Of a DNA stretch of 61,587 nt, positions 24,637-33,278 are shown in pieces. Under the pieces are notes generated by a model. The model ran no database searches, had not been told where the DNA came from, and was given only the letters and a program-made list of their open reading frames with translations. This DNA comes from Leekyejoonella antrihumi (GTDB lineage Bacteria; Actinomycetota; Actinomycetes; Actinomycetales; Dermatophilaceae). Both the position numbers and the translations under genes were made by a program. Positions within the stretch are counted from its first letter, which is position 1, and each line of letters begins with the position of its first letter. Location: positions 1 through 61,587 of the forward strand of contig NZ_VCQV01000032.1 of the NCBI RefSeq assembly GCF_007845645.1. The letters are read 5' to 3'.

Positions 24637-26196
24637 CTATTTCGAACACATGTCCAGCACCGCCTGTGCCGCGTGGTAACCGCCGAGCCCGCTGACCCCG
24701 CCGCCGCGCCGGGACCCGGCTCCAGCCAGCAGGATGCCGTCATGGGCCGACTGCACCCCCCAACGGGCCGCCGGTGTGCGCAGGTCCTCGTCGTCCTCGG
24801 CGAAGGGCCAGGAGAGTGGCCCGTGGAAGATGCTGCCACCCGGCATACGCAGGACCTCCTCGAGATCGTGGGTGGTCTTGGTCTCGATGCACAGGCGACC
24901 GTCCTGGTCGCGCAGGATCGCATCCTCGATGGGCTCGGCGAGGACGCTGGACAGCGAGTCGAGGACCCCGCGCTCCAGGTCGGCACGCGCCTGGTCCGGG
25001 TTACGGCCCTGCAGCAGGCGGTCCGGGGTCTGCAACGAGAAGACCGTGAGGGTGTGCGCTCCCAACGCGTACAGCTCGGGCGACAGGATGCTCGGGTCGG
25101 TGATCGAGTGGCAGTAGATCTCCGCTGGTGCGGGCGACGGGATGCTGCCGGAAAGTGCCGTGCGATAGGCAGACTCGAGCTGAGAATAGGTCTCGTTGAT
25201 ATGGAACGTCCCGCCGAACGCAGCCTGTGGAGCGACCTGGGTGTCGAGCAGCTCGGGTAGGCGGTGCAGCAGCAGGTTGATCTTCACCTGGGAGCCCTCG
25301 GCCGGCGCGGCCGCCTGATTCATCAGCCCGTCGAGCACTCCGGGCGCCGCTGCCCAAAGCACGTGGTGCGCCCGCGCGGACGACTCCTTACGCTTGCCCG
25401 TGCGCCAGGTGACCAGGCCGTCGTTCACCGCGATGACCTCTGCGCCCGTCTCGATCCTGGCGCCACCCGCGCGAGCCGCGGCCTCGAGCGCACCCGACAC
25501 CTCACCCATACCGCCGACCGGCACGTCCCAGGCGCCGGTGCCGCCGCCGATCACGTGATAGAGGAAGCAGATGTTCTGCTGCAGGTCCTCCTGGTGCGCC
25601 GAGGCGAACGTGCTGATGAGCCCGTCGGTCAGGACGACGCCGCGGACCAGGTCGTCCTGCACCGTGCGCTCGATCACCTCGCCGAGCGGCCGCTCGAGGA
25701 AGTCGCTCATGATCGCGTCGTCGCCGATCCGCTCGCGCACCTGACTGCGCGTCGGCAGGGGGCCGGTGACCGTCGGCCACATCGCCGCCGCCAGTCGGTG
25801 CGTGCGCTCGTAGAGCGTGTTCCAGCCGTCGAGGTCGCCCGCGGCCCCGATGCGCGCGAAGGACTCGGCCGTGGCCGGCTGGTCCAGGTTGTCCACCAGG
25901 AGGCCGGTGTCCGTGCCTGGGCGCGGCGTGTAGGACGAGTAGCGCCTGCGTGCAAGTGTGATGCGCAGGCCGAGGTCGTCGATGATCTGCTGCGGGAGCA
26001 GGCTGACCAGGTAGGAGTAGCGCGACAGTCGCGCACCAGTGCCTGGGAAGGTCTCGGTCGACACCGAGGCCCCGCCGAGCTCGTCCTGCCGCTCCAGCAG
26101 CAGCACCGACAGGCCGGCGCGCGAGAGGTAGGCCGCCGCGGTCAGCCCGTTGTGGCCGCCGCCGACGATGATCACGTCATATGAGGTGTCCGACAT
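24637..26196 (-). CDS. Phytoene desaturase-like FAD-dependent oxidoreductase (PYROXD2-like)
   Basis: A 519-residue flavoprotein. The N-terminus has the dinucleotide-binding VIIVGGGHNGLTAAAYLSRAG and the ELGGASVST motif. The body contains GGTGAWDVPVGGMGEVSGALEAAARAGGARIETGAEV, which is the second FAD contact of the crtI/PYROXD2 group. The C-terminus GSRRGGGVSGLGGYHAAQAVL closes the FAD site. No carotenoid genes lie nearby, so carotene desaturation is unlikely and the substrate is unknown. It is probably cotranscribed with alkB and divergent from recO. Confidence 0.85.
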   Translation of the reverse strand: MSDTSYDVIIVGGGHNGLTAAAYLSRAGLSVLLLERQDELGGASVSTETFPGTGARLSRYSYLVSLLPQQIIDDLGLRITLARRRYSSYTPRPGTDTGLLVDNLDQPATAESFARIGAAGDLDGWNTLYERTHRLAAAMWPTVTGPLPTRSQVRERIGDDAIMSDFLERPLGEVIERTVQDDLVRGVVLTDGLISTFASAHQEDLQQNICFLYHVIGGGTGAWDVPVGGMGEVSGALEAAARAGGARIETGAEVIAVNDGLVTWRTGKRKESSARAHHVLWAAAPGVLDGLMNQAAAPAEGSQVKINLLLHRLPELLDTQVAPQAAFGGTFHINETYSQLESAYRTALSGSIPSPAPAEIYCHSITDPSILSPELYALGAHTLTVFSLQTPDRLLQGRNPDQARADLERGVLDSLSSVLAEPIEDAILRDQDGRLCIETKTTHDLEEVLRMPGGSIFHGPLSWPFAEDDEDLRTPAARWGVQSAHDGILLAGAGSRRGGGVSGLGGYHAAQAVLDMCSK

Positions 26197-26247
26197 GCCG
26201 CCAGCCTAGGCGAGCAGCGTGTGGGTGATCGGAGACAATGGAGGTCT

Positions 26248-27168
26248 ATGGCCACCTACCGTGATGTCGCGATCGTGCTGCGCACCCACAAGCTGGGTGA
26301 GACCGACCGCATCGTCACCATGCTCACCCGTGGCCGAGGCAAGGCGCGCGCGGTCGCCAAGGGGGTGCGCCGCACCAAGTCGCGCTTCGGGTCGAGGCTG
26401 GAGCCGGGGATGCTGGTCGACCTGCAGTGCTACGAGGGCCGCTCCCTCGACACCGTCACGCAGGCCGAGATGATCGCGCCCTACGGGGACCGGATCTCCC
26501 GTGACTACTCCGCATACACCTGCGCCGCCGCGATGCTGGAGACCGCCGATCGCATCAGCGAGGAGCACGAACCGGTGGTGCAGCAGTTCAACCTGCTGGC
26601 CGGTGGGCTGAGCGCCCTGGCCCACCGTGAGCACGACAGTGGCATGATCCTGGACTCCTACCTGCTGCGCGCGGTCGCGATCGCCGGCTGGGCGCCGAGC
26701 TTCACCGACTGCGCGGGGTGTGGTGCGCACGGACCGCACCGGGCGTTCAACCTGGCCAGTGGCGGTGCCGTGTGCAGCGCGTGCCGGACCCCCGGCTCGG
26801 CGGCTCCGCGACCCGAGACCTTCGTGCTGCTGGCCGGTCTGCTGACCGGTGACTGGCCGGTCGTCGAGGCGAGCGAGGAGCCGGTGCGCCGCGAGGCGGA
26901 CGGTCTCGTTGCGGCATACGTGCAGTGGCACCTCGAGCGCGGCGTGAGATCCCTGCGCCTGATCGATCACACCCCCTCCACGCCGCTACCACCCCACGAA
27001 GTCTTCGCTCGTACCTCGCTCGGTACTTCGCGGGGACCCCGGCTACCACCCCACGAAGTCTTCGCTCGTACCTCGGCCGGTACTTCGCGGGGACCCCGGC
27101 TACCACCCCACGAAGTCTTCGCTCGTACCTCGCTCGGTACTTCGCGGGGACCCCGGTTAGGAGCGTGA
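26248..27168 (+). CDS. recO: DNA repair protein RecO with a repeat-extended C-terminus
   Basis: RecO anneals single strands and loads RecA with RecR in recombinational repair. The N-terminal OB fold starts MATYRDVAIVLRTHKLGETDRIVTML and continues GRGKARAVAKGVRRTKSRFGSRLEPG. The zinc motif is CAGCG with VCSACR near residues 158-180. Core homology ends near VQWHLERGVRSLRL. The remaining about 65 residues are three near-identical 19-residue blocks, PPHEVFARTSLGTSRGPRL, encoded by tandem 57-bp repeats. ATG 26248 follows GGAGGT. uppS begins three bases after the stop. Confidence 0.95.
   Translation: MATYRDVAIVLRTHKLGETDRIVTMLTRGRGKARAVAKGVRRTKSRFGSRLEPGMLVDLQCYEGRSLDTVTQAEMIAPYGDRISRDYSAYTCAAAMLETADRISEEHEPVVQQFNLLAGGLSALAHREHDSGMILDSYLLRAVAIAGWAPSFTDCAGCGAHGPHRAFNLASGGAVCSACRTPGSAAPRPETFVLLAGLLTGDWPVVEASEEPVRREADGLVAAYVQWHLERGVRSLRLIDHTPSTPLPPHEVFARTSLGTSRGPRLPPHEVFARTSAGTSRGPRLPPHEVFARTSLGTSRGPRLGA
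26985..27155 (+). repeat. Three tandem 57-bp operon-junction repeats in the recO 3' end
   Basis: Units start GCTACCACCCCACGAAGTC at 26985, 27042 and 27099, exactly 57 bases apart. Each contains TTCGCTCGTACCTCG and GTACTTCGCGGGGACCCCG. The middle copy differs by CTCGG to GCCGG. The 57-base period keeps RecO in frame. In the next frame each copy reads TPRSLRSYLARYFAGTP, the same peptide as the phoH-ybeY mini-ORF, and that frame is open through all three copies. Confidence 0.92.
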
Positions 27169-27171
27169 CCC

Positions 27172-27948
27172 ATGCCAGTCCCACCGCCGCAGCTGTCCAG
27201 CGGTGAGCGTCCGCCGCGGATCCCGCCGGAGCTCGTGCCGCAGCACATCGCGATGGTGATGGACGGCAACGGCCGGTGGGCCAACAAGCGGGGGCTGCCG
27301 CGCACGAAGGGGCACGAGGCCGGCGAGGCCGTGCTGATCGACGTGATCGCGGGGGCGATCGAGGCCGGTGTGCCCAACTTCTCGGCCTACATGTTCTCCA
27401 CCGAGAACTGGCGGCGCTCACCCGACGAGGTGCGCTTCCTGATGGGGTTCAACCGGGACGTCATCCGACGTCGGGTCGACCTGCTGCACTCCTGGGGGGT
27501 GCGCTGCCGGTGGTCCGGTCAGCGCCCGAAGCTGTGGCGCTCGGTGCTGAAGGAGCTGCGCAGAGCCGAGGAGATCACCCAGGACAACTCGGTGATGACG
27601 CTGCAGATGTGCGTCAACTACGGTGGCCGCGCGGAGATCGCGCAGGCCGTGCAACGGATCGCCGAGCAGGTGCGGGCGGGCAAACTCAAGCCCAGCTCGA
27701 TCAGCGAAAAGACGATCGCGCGCAACCTCACCTGGCCGGACATGCCGGACGTCGACCTGTTCGTGCGGTCCTCGGGGGAGCAGCGCACCAGCAACTTCCT
27801 GCTCTGGGAGTCGGCGTATGCCGAGCTGGTCTTCCTCGACACACTGTGGCCGGACTTCACCAGGCTGGATCTGTGGCAGGCGATCCAGATCTTCGCCGAG
27901 CGGGACCGCCGCTTCGGGGGAGCAGTCGACGCGTCGGCCGGCGCCTGA
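27172..27948 (+). CDS. uppS: Isoprenyl transferase (undecaprenyl/decaprenyl diphosphate synthase)
   Basis: A 258-residue cis-prenyltransferase that makes the polyprenyl carrier lipid for cell-wall synthesis. Signature segments are [27 protein letters not shown] (catalytic Asp and P-loop-like Gly-Asn-Gly-Arg), [59 protein letters not shown] with the conserved Arg and Glu, and [18 protein letters not shown]. The ATG lies three bases beyond recO, which is its usual actinobacterial partner. It converges on zur across a large palindrome. Confidence 0.97.
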   Translation: MPVPPPQLSSGERPPRIPPELVPQHIAMVMDGNGRWANKRGLPRTKGHEAGEAVLIDVIAGAIEAGVPNFSAYMFSTENWRRSPDEVRFLMGFNRDVIRRRVDLLHSWGVRCRWSGQRPKLWRSVLKELRRAEEITQDNSVMTLQMCVNYGGRAEIAQAVQRIAEQVRAGKLKPSSISEKTIARNLTWPDMPDVDLFVRSSGEQRTSNFLLWESAYAELVFLDTLWPDFTRLDLWQAIQIFAERDRRFGGAVDASAGA

Positions 27949-27955
27949 GCCGGCC

Positions 27956-28046
27956 ACCCTTCCCCGTCGAGTGGCCTTTCCCCGTCGAGTGGCGTACCCA
28001 GCGCTCGAGTGGAGTACGACTTTGTACTCCACTCGACGGGAAGGGT
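27956..28046. terminator. Compound palindrome between uppS and zur, probable bidirectional terminator
   Basis: Outer arms ACCCTTCCCCGTCGAGTGG (27956-27974) and CCACTCGACGGGAAGGGT (28029-28046) pair with one extra C. An inner perfect 12-bp pair CGAGTGGAGTAC (28006-28017) and GTACTCCACTCG (28024-28035) has a GACTTT loop. TCGAGTGG occurs three times in the left half, so alternative pairings are possible. The genes on both sides converge here. Confidence 0.75.
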
Positions 28047-28058
28047 GCAGGCGGCGGG

Positions 28059-28460
28059 TCAGACCGTGCGGCAGTCCGCGCAGGTGCCGACGATCTCGAT
28101 CACGTGGTGGGCGTCGGTGAAGCCGTGCTCCGCGCTCACCTGCTCCGCCCAGCGCTCCACCGCGGGGCCTTCCACCTCGACGGCGCGCCCGCACTCCCGG
28201 CATACCAGGTGGTGGTGGTGGGTCGTGCTGCAGGCGCGATAGATCGCCTCACCATCCTCGGTGCGCAGCATGTCAATCTGCCCCTCGGCCGTCATCGCCT
28301 GCAGCGCGCGGTAGACGGTGGCCAGCCCGACGCTCTCACCCTCGTCCCGCAGCTGCGCATGCAGCTCCTGCGCGGACACGAAATCGGGCAGCTGCGCGAG
28401 CTGGTTGGCCACCGCTGCCTGCTGACGGGTGGAGCGGCGAGGCTGCGTCGTGTCACTCAT
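28059..28460 (-). CDS. zur: Zinc uptake regulator Zur (Fur family)
   Basis: A 133-residue metal-dependent repressor. The helix-turn-helix is VSAQELHAQLRDEGESVGLATVYRALQAMTAEGQIDML. Metal sites are AIYRACSTTHHHHLVCRECG and the C-terminal CADC, the usual structural zinc cysteine pairs, with extra histidines in THHHHLVC. It is last in znuA-znuC-znuB-zur, with its ATG overlapping the znuB stop as ATGA, so it falls under its own Zur boxes. The zinc transporter context separates it from Fur or PerR. Confidence 0.94.
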   Translation of the reverse strand: MSDTTQPRRSTRQQAAVANQLAQLPDFVSAQELHAQLRDEGESVGLATVYRALQAMTAEGQIDMLRTEDGEAIYRACSTTHHHHLVCRECGRAVEVEGPAVERWAEQVSAEHGFTDAHHVIEIVGTCADCRTV

Positions 28461-29500
28461 GCGGGGTCCTCCTTCGTGGTGGTCTCGGCCAGGCCGGTGG
28501 CACTCTCAGCGTATGCGGGGTCGCCGGCGCCGGCCGGATGCAGCCTGTCGTGGCCGTGGTGGTCCGCCTCCGCAGTGTGCAGATGCCCCTCGTGCACGTA
28601 GTCGACGTGGTCGCCGTGCAGCTGCGCGTCGTGCCCGCAGCCGTCCTGGTGGAGGTGTGGGTGGCTGCTGCGCCGGAGCTGGCGGCCGCGGGCGATGCGC
28701 ACCAGGGCGGTGACCGACGCGGCGACGAGGAAGAGCGCAACGGCTGCAAGGACGACGGTCCCACCGGACGGGGTGTCGAGGTAGTAGGACGAGCTGACGC
28801 CGACGAATCCGCATACGCAGCCGATGCCGACCGCCCAGATCGTCGTGCCGCGGAAGCTGCGGCCGAGCAGCTGGCCGGTGGCGTTCGGCAGGATCATCAG
28901 TGCACTGATCAGCAGCAGGCCGATGACGCGCATCGACAGGACGACGGTGACCGAGGTCAGCACCGACAGCAGCAGGTTCATCGACATCACGGGAAGCCCT
29001 GCGGACTGGGCGTACTCCTCGTCGTTCGCGATCGCGAAGAGCCGCCGCCGCAGCACGGTCGTCGTGCCGACCGCGACCACCGCGAGCAGGGCGAACTGCC
29101 ACAGCTGGTTGGACTCAGTGGTGAGGATGGCGCCGAAGAGGTACTGCTCGATCGAGAGTCCACCCGCACTGGTCGCCTTGGCGAGCAGCACCACGCCCAG
29201 CGCGATGCCGCCGTAGAACATCACGGCCAGTGCGACGTCGGCGTTGGTGCGGCCGCGGATGCGGATGAACTCCACCAGACCCGCGGCAAGCACGGCCGCG
29301 ATCAGCGCGGTGATGATCGGGGAGTGGTTGGTGAGCACCCCGATCGCGACACCGGCCAGGGACACGTGACCCAGGCCGTCGCCGATCAGCGAGAGCCGGC
29401 GTTGCACGAGGAAGACACCGACCGCGGGTGCGGCCGCCCCCACCAGAAGCGCGGCGATGAGGGCATGGCGCATGGCCTCGAGCTGGAACATGTCAAACAT
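28457..29500 (-). CDS. znuB: Zinc ABC transporter permease ZnuB with histidine-rich tail
   Basis: About 347 residues, with eight or nine helices of the ABC-3 permease family in the first 270 (ALLVGAAAPAVGVFLVQRRLSLIGDGLGHVSLAGVAIG, then LLISALMILPNATGQLLGRSFR). The final 80 residues, beyond the usual end of the family, hold 13 histidines in segments such as HPHLHQDGCGH, HGDHVDYVHEGHLH and DHHGHDRLH. This is a probable cytoplasmic zinc-binding tail. ATG 29500 follows AAGGAG and overlaps the znuC end by eight bases. Longer upstream starts are rejected because they read through znuC. Confidence 0.93.
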   Translation of the reverse strand: MFDMFQLEAMRHALIAALLVGAAAPAVGVFLVQRRLSLIGDGLGHVSLAGVAIGVLTNHSPIITALIAAVLAAGLVEFIRIRGRTNADVALAVMFYGGIALGVVLLAKATSAGGLSIEQYLFGAILTTESNQLWQFALLAVVAVGTTTVLRRRLFAIANDEEYAQSAGLPVMSMNLLLSVLTSVTVVLSMRVIGLLLISALMILPNATGQLLGRSFRGTTIWAVGIGCVCGFVGVSSSYYLDTPSGGTVVLAAVALFLVAASVTALVRIARGRQLRRSSHPHLHQDGCGHDAQLHGDHVDYVHEGHLHTAEADHHGHDRLHPAGAGDPAYAESATGLAETTTKEDPA

Positions 29501-30320
29501 GCCGGTGCTCCTTGTCGCGCAGGTCCAGCTCGTCCAGCGGCCCTGCGCCGTAGGGCGATCGCTTGCCTTCGGGGCTGTCGTCATCGACGTGGTGATGGCC
29601 GGTCGCCGAAGCCGCCAGGATGCGGCGTCCCTGACGACTGATGAGGTCGGACGGGGTGCCGTCGAAGGCGATGCGACCATGTGAGACCTCGACGATGCGC
29701 GTCACGATGCCGCGTAGCGCCTCGATCTCGTGGGTCACGATGATCATGGTCACCCCGGACGCGGCGAGCCGCTGCAGCACCTCGGCCAGCACCTCCTGGC
29801 TTGCGGTGTCCACCCCGGCGGTCGGCTCGTCCATGATGAGGATGTCCGGCTGCCCTGCCAGTGCCCGCGCGATGAGCACCCGTCGCTGTTGCCCACCGGA
29901 AAGCGTTGACACATCGGCGCGTTCGCGATCTGCGAGCCCGACGCGCGCCAGGGCGCGGTCGATCAGCTCATGGTCCTGCGCGGAGGCCCGGCGCCACCAC
30001 GGCCGGTGCGGCAGGCGGCCGACCTCGACGATCTCGCGCACGGTGGCTCGCACCGAGGTGGAGAGCGTATGCCGTTGGGGCACGTAGCCGAGCCGGGTGC
30101 GCTCGCGGAAGCTCGCTGCCGGGATGCCGAACAGGTCGAGGTCGCCGGACAGGTGGTCGTTGAGCCCGAGGATGCCGCGCATCAGCGTCGACTTGCCGGA
30201 GCCGTTGGGGCCGAGCACCGCGATCACCTCACCGGAGTGCACGGTGAGGCTGGCATCCCGCACGACGGGATTTCCGGCATACCCGAAGGACGCGGAACGC
30301 AGGGCGAGCACGGTCTCCAT
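29493..30320 (-). CDS. znuC: Zinc ABC transporter ATP-binding protein ZnuC
   Basis: About 275 residues. Walker A is GPNGSGKSTLMRG, Q-loop GYVPQRHTLSTSVRATVREIVEVGR, signature LSGGQQRRVLIARAL, Walker B ILIMDEPTAGVD and switch VTHEIE. The C-terminal 40 residues contain GHHHVDDDS and end EHRHV, giving some extra metal-binding potential. ATG 30320 overlaps the znuA stop as TGATG. It powers uptake with ZnuB. Confidence 0.94.
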   Translation of the reverse strand: METVLALRSASFGYAGNPVVRDASLTVHSGEVIAVLGPNGSGKSTLMRGILGLNDHLSGDLDLFGIPAASFRERTRLGYVPQRHTLSTSVRATVREIVEVGRLPHRPWWRRASAQDHELIDRALARVGLADRERADVSTLSGGQQRRVLIARALAGQPDILIMDEPTAGVDTASQEVLAEVLQRLAASGVTMIIVTHEIEALRGIVTRIVEVSHGRIAFDGTPSDLISRQGRRILAASATGHHHVDDDSPEGKRSPYGAGPLDELDLRDKEHRHV

Positions 30321-31261
30321 CAGTTGCACTCCTGGCTGGACTTCAGGGTCGCGAGATTGGCGCGCATGATCGCAAAGTAGTCCTTGCCGGCGGACGTGTC
30401 GGTGATGCCTTCGATCGGGTCGAGGACCTTGACCTTGGTCCCGGTCTGCCTCGCGATGGTCTGGGCGACCGCGGGGGACGCGAGCGTCTCGGAGTAGATC
30501 GTCGTGACGTGATGTGCCGTCACGAAGTTGCTGACGGCCTGCAGGCGGCCGGGCGTCGGCATCTGATCGGGCGCGATCCCCGAGACGCCGACCTCGGTCA
30601 TCCCGTAGTGCTGCGCGAGATAGCCGAACGCGGCGTGGCTGGTGACGATGTCCTTGATGCGACAGGTCTTCAAGGTGGCCGTGTAGCTCCGGTCGAGGGC
30701 CGTGAGCCTGCTGGTGAACGTCTTCAACCCGGCGGCGTAGGCCGCCTTGTGGGTCGGGTCGACCGACTCCAGCCTGGCGGCGATGTCGCGAGCGACCTTG
30801 GCATAGCGCGTGGGATCGAGCCAGAAGTGCGGGTCGGTGCCGTGGGTGTCGCTCTGGTTCAACGGCTGTCCGGCGACCTGGTCGACGCTGTCAAGGCTCA
30901 GGTCCAGGTTTGCGGCGGTTGCCACGTTCAATGCCTTCTTGGGCGCCTCGGTCTGGACGGCCTTGTCGACCGATGCCTGGAACCCCTTGGCGTAGACGAC
31001 GAGGTCTGCCTGGCTGACCGCCAGGACCTCCTTCGGGGTGAGCTCGATGTCGTGCGGCTCGGCGCCGTTGGGGGTCAGGCTGGTCACGGTGACATGGTCG
31101 CCGCCGATCTGCTGCACGGCATACGCCATGGGGTAGAACGATGCGGCGACGCTCACGGTGTGCGGCTCGCCGGCGCCCGCGGATCCCCCGCAGGCGGCCA
31201 GGGTCGGGACGGCAATGGCGGCGGCGCAGGCAACGGCCGCGGCGGCCCGAGGAAAGGTCAT
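30320..31261 (-). CDS. znuA: Zinc ABC transporter substrate-binding lipoprotein ZnuA
   Basis: About 313 residues of the cluster A-I metal-binding family. The signal peptide is MTFPRAAAAVACAAAIAVPT and the lipobox LAAC gives a lipid-anchored Cys. Metal ligands are expected in GAEPHDIELTPKE, DPHFWLDPTRYAKV, SHAAFGYLAQHYG and the late ITDTSAGKDYF Asp. The His-rich loop common in ZnuA is nearly absent (SDTHGTDPH only). Start ATG 31261 coincides with the predicted transcription start, and an upstream ATG at 31270 lies inside the operator. Confidence 0.93.
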   Translation of the reverse strand: MTFPRAAAAVACAAAIAVPTLAACGGSAGAGEPHTVSVAASFYPMAYAVQQIGGDHVTVTSLTPNGAEPHDIELTPKEVLAVSQADLVVYAKGFQASVDKAVQTEAPKKALNVATAANLDLSLDSVDQVAGQPLNQSDTHGTDPHFWLDPTRYAKVARDIAARLESVDPTHKAAYAAGLKTFTSRLTALDRSYTATLKTCRIKDIVTSHAAFGYLAQHYGMTEVGVSGIAPDQMPTPGRLQAVSNFVTAHHVTTIYSETLASPAVAQTIARQTGTKVKVLDPIEGITDTSAGKDYFAIMRANLATLKSSQECN

Positions 31262-31297
31262 GACAATCATTCTCAGGCCTAATGAGAATGATTGTCA
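31261..31297 (-). promoter_or_regulatory. Double Zur box overlapping the znuA promoter
   Basis: Two 15-bp sites, TGACAATCATTCTCA (31261-31275) and TGAGAATGATTGTCA (31283-31297), are exact reverse complements seven bases apart, and each fits the actinobacterial Zur pattern TGA-N-AAT-N-ATT-N-TCA. On the minus strand TTGACA (31298-31293), 18 bases and GAGAAT (31274-31269) make a promoter fully inside the boxes, with the start near the znuA ATG. Zinc-bound Zur should occlude it completely. Confidence 0.9.
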
Positions 31298-31356
31298 AAA
31301 TAGGCATGAGCCCGCGGCTGTTCCGAGCTGTCGGCCTGCCTGATCCGTCTCCCTCC

Positions 31357-32955
31357 CTACTGGTCGCGGTGTGCCGACTCGTTCATCGACACGGACGGAT
31401 GCGCGTGCATGTGTGTCAGGCGGCTGCGACGTCCGGCAATGAAGATGATCACGCCGATGACGGCGATGATCACCATGATCAGCAGGGTGATCCAGTCCTC
31501 GTTGAAGTAGCCGCGTGGGCTGTTCAGCCCGCTGGGGAAGACGACGTTCAGCAGCATCAGGCCGAGGTAGAGGATCGCGACGATGGTGACCGGATAGCCC
31601 CACCTCCCGAGCTTGAAGTGGCCTTCGGGGACCCAGCCGCGTAGCCGGGCGATGAGGGACCCGATCGCGGTGAGCAGGAACGACAGGTAGATGCCGCTGA
31701 CTCCGAAGGACACCAGCGAGACCAGCGCGTTCGTGTTCGCCGGGTAGGTGATGAAGCCGAGTGTGACGTTGTGCGACGGCGCGGCATACTCGAGCAGCAC
31801 GAAGAGGACCGTCACGACCGACCCGATGATCAGCGCGTTGATCGGAGTGCGGAATCGCGAGTGCACCCGCGACAGCCAGCCCGAGGCCGGAAAGATGCCG
31901 TCGCGAGAGTAGGAGAAGATCAGGCGGCTTCCGGCGCCCTGGATCGACGTGCCGCAGGAGAAGAACGCGAAGATGATCAACAGGAGGAGGAAGTCCTGCA
32001 TCCCGGCCGGCAGCTCGGCCAGGATGAACGGGATGCCGCCACCCTTGATGGTCTTGGTCACCCCGTCCGGCCCGGCGGGCATGGCCAGGAGCAACGCACC
32101 GATCAGCACGAACGACGCGACGCCGCCGAATATCAGCGCCATCCGCATCGCGCGCGGCACATGACGGTCGGCGTCCTTGGTCTCCTCGGAGATATCGCCG
32201 GCCGACTCGAAGCCGTAGAAGATGTAGACCGGCGCCAGGACCGAGACCAGCAATGCACCGGGGAACCAGGCGCCGCCGAAGTTCAGCCCCAACGCATTGT
32301 GCGCGGCATGCTCGACGCCCTGGGTGGTGAACAGGTAGCCCAGGCCGTGGTGGAAACCGTGGATGCCCAAGATGATCGCGATGCCCAAGGTGCCCACGAT
32401 CTCGACATACACGCCGAACTGAGCGACCCGCCCCATGACGCGGGCACCCGTGATGTTCAACACCGACTGAATGGCCAGCAGGACGACCGTGATCACCAGG
32501 ACCGTCAGATGGCTGGACGGGTTGAGGTTCCAGTGAAACCAGTTGTGCATCAGTGCGGTGAAGTAGCCGACAACTCCAGTATCGACCGAGGCGACGGTGA
32601 CCAGCAGGGCGATTCCGTAGAACCACCCGACGAACCAGCCATAGCGTGGCCCGACGGAAAACTTGCTGTACTGGTAGAGCGCCCCCGCGATCGGATAGTG
32701 ACTTGCCAGCTCTCCGAATACCAGGGCGACCAAAAGCATCCCGGCGACCGGGATCCAGGTGAGCCAGATGTACACCGGCCCACCGGTGCCGACGCCGAGC
32801 ACGAACAGCGAGTAGATGCCGACCATCGGTGAGAGGTAGGTGAACGCGACGGCGAAGTTGGCGAACAGTCCCAGCACCCGGTTCAGCTGAGGGTGATACC
32901 CGAGGGCCTCAAGCCGCTGATCTTCGCTGGACTGTGCCGAGACTGCATCTGGCAT
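31357..32955 (-). CDS. APC-family amino acid permease
   Basis: A 532-residue secondary transporter with about 12 membrane segments. The N-terminal LNRVLGLFANFAVAFTYLSPMVGIYSLF with GPVYIWLTWIPVAGMLLVALVFGELASHYPIAGALYQYS is typical of the GABA/amino-acid-choline branch of the APC superfamily. VSVLAPVYIFYGFESAGDISEETKDADRHVPRAM is the conserved FESAGDxxEE/T loop. The C-terminus ends with a short His-containing tail (RLTHMHAHPSV). Substrate is not predictable. A polyamine, GABA or ethanolamine role is possible. It is divergent from the small gene cluster at 33 kb. Confidence 0.9.
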   Translation of the reverse strand: MPDAVSAQSSEDQRLEALGYHPQLNRVLGLFANFAVAFTYLSPMVGIYSLFVLGVGTGGPVYIWLTWIPVAGMLLVALVFGELASHYPIAGALYQYSKFSVGPRYGWFVGWFYGIALLVTVASVDTGVVGYFTALMHNWFHWNLNPSSHLTVLVITVVLLAIQSVLNITGARVMGRVAQFGVYVEIVGTLGIAIILGIHGFHHGLGYLFTTQGVEHAAHNALGLNFGGAWFPGALLVSVLAPVYIFYGFESAGDISEETKDADRHVPRAMRMALIFGGVASFVLIGALLLAMPAGPDGVTKTIKGGGIPFILAELPAGMQDFLLLLIIFAFFSCGTSIQGAGSRLIFSYSRDGIFPASGWLSRVHSRFRTPINALIIGSVVTVLFVLLEYAAPSHNVTLGFITYPANTNALVSLVSFGVSGIYLSFLLTAIGSLIARLRGWVPEGHFKLGRWGYPVTIVAILYLGLMLLNVVFPSGLNSPRGYFNEDWITLLIMVIIAVIGVIIFIAGRRSRLTHMHAHPSVSMNESAHRDQ

Positions 32956-33083
32956 GGGTCCTCCTCGGTATTGGCATCCGCTCGCATGGCGTCACCGACA
33001 GTTGATGATAAAACCACCGGGGATCAAGGCGCCATGACCGGCTCACATGTTTCATTCACGTTCCCGGCGTACGTTCTGGTGCC

Positions 33084-33278
33084 ATGAACATGCTCGAATA
33101 CTTCACGACGGCGCTTGTCCTCGGCTGCGTCGTCGCGGCCGTAACGGTCATGATTGGGGGGCTCGGCTCAAAGTCGAAGGACTCTCGGCGGACCGTCCAG
33201 CCCGTTCGGGCGCAGGAGGGCGAGCCCGCGGTAGACGGTTCGTCAGGCGGCGAGCACCACGGCGATGGCCGTAAGTAG
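33084..33278 (+). CDS. Possible 64-residue single-span membrane peptide
   Basis: MNMLEYFTTALVLGCVVAAV opens a hydrophobic helix of about 22 residues, followed by a polar tail with KSKDSRR and a GEHHGDGRK end. No clear ribosome binding site precedes it, and its 3' end overlaps the DUF6703 gene on the other strand by 36 bases. It resembles small hypothetical membrane proteins, but there is no family assignment, and it could be a chance frame. Confidence 0.35.
   Translation: MNMLEYFTTALVLGCVVAAVTVMIGGLGSKSKDSRRTVQPVRAQEGEPAVDGSSGGEHHGDGRK

Noticed and set aside
26985-27155. CRISPR array
   Set aside because: Units are contiguous with no spacers, lie inside recO and have no cas genes nearby.
29501-29680. 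Longer ZnuB start upstream
   Set aside because: It would translate znuC sequence in another frame; ATG 29500 has AAGGAG and matches the normal N-terminus.
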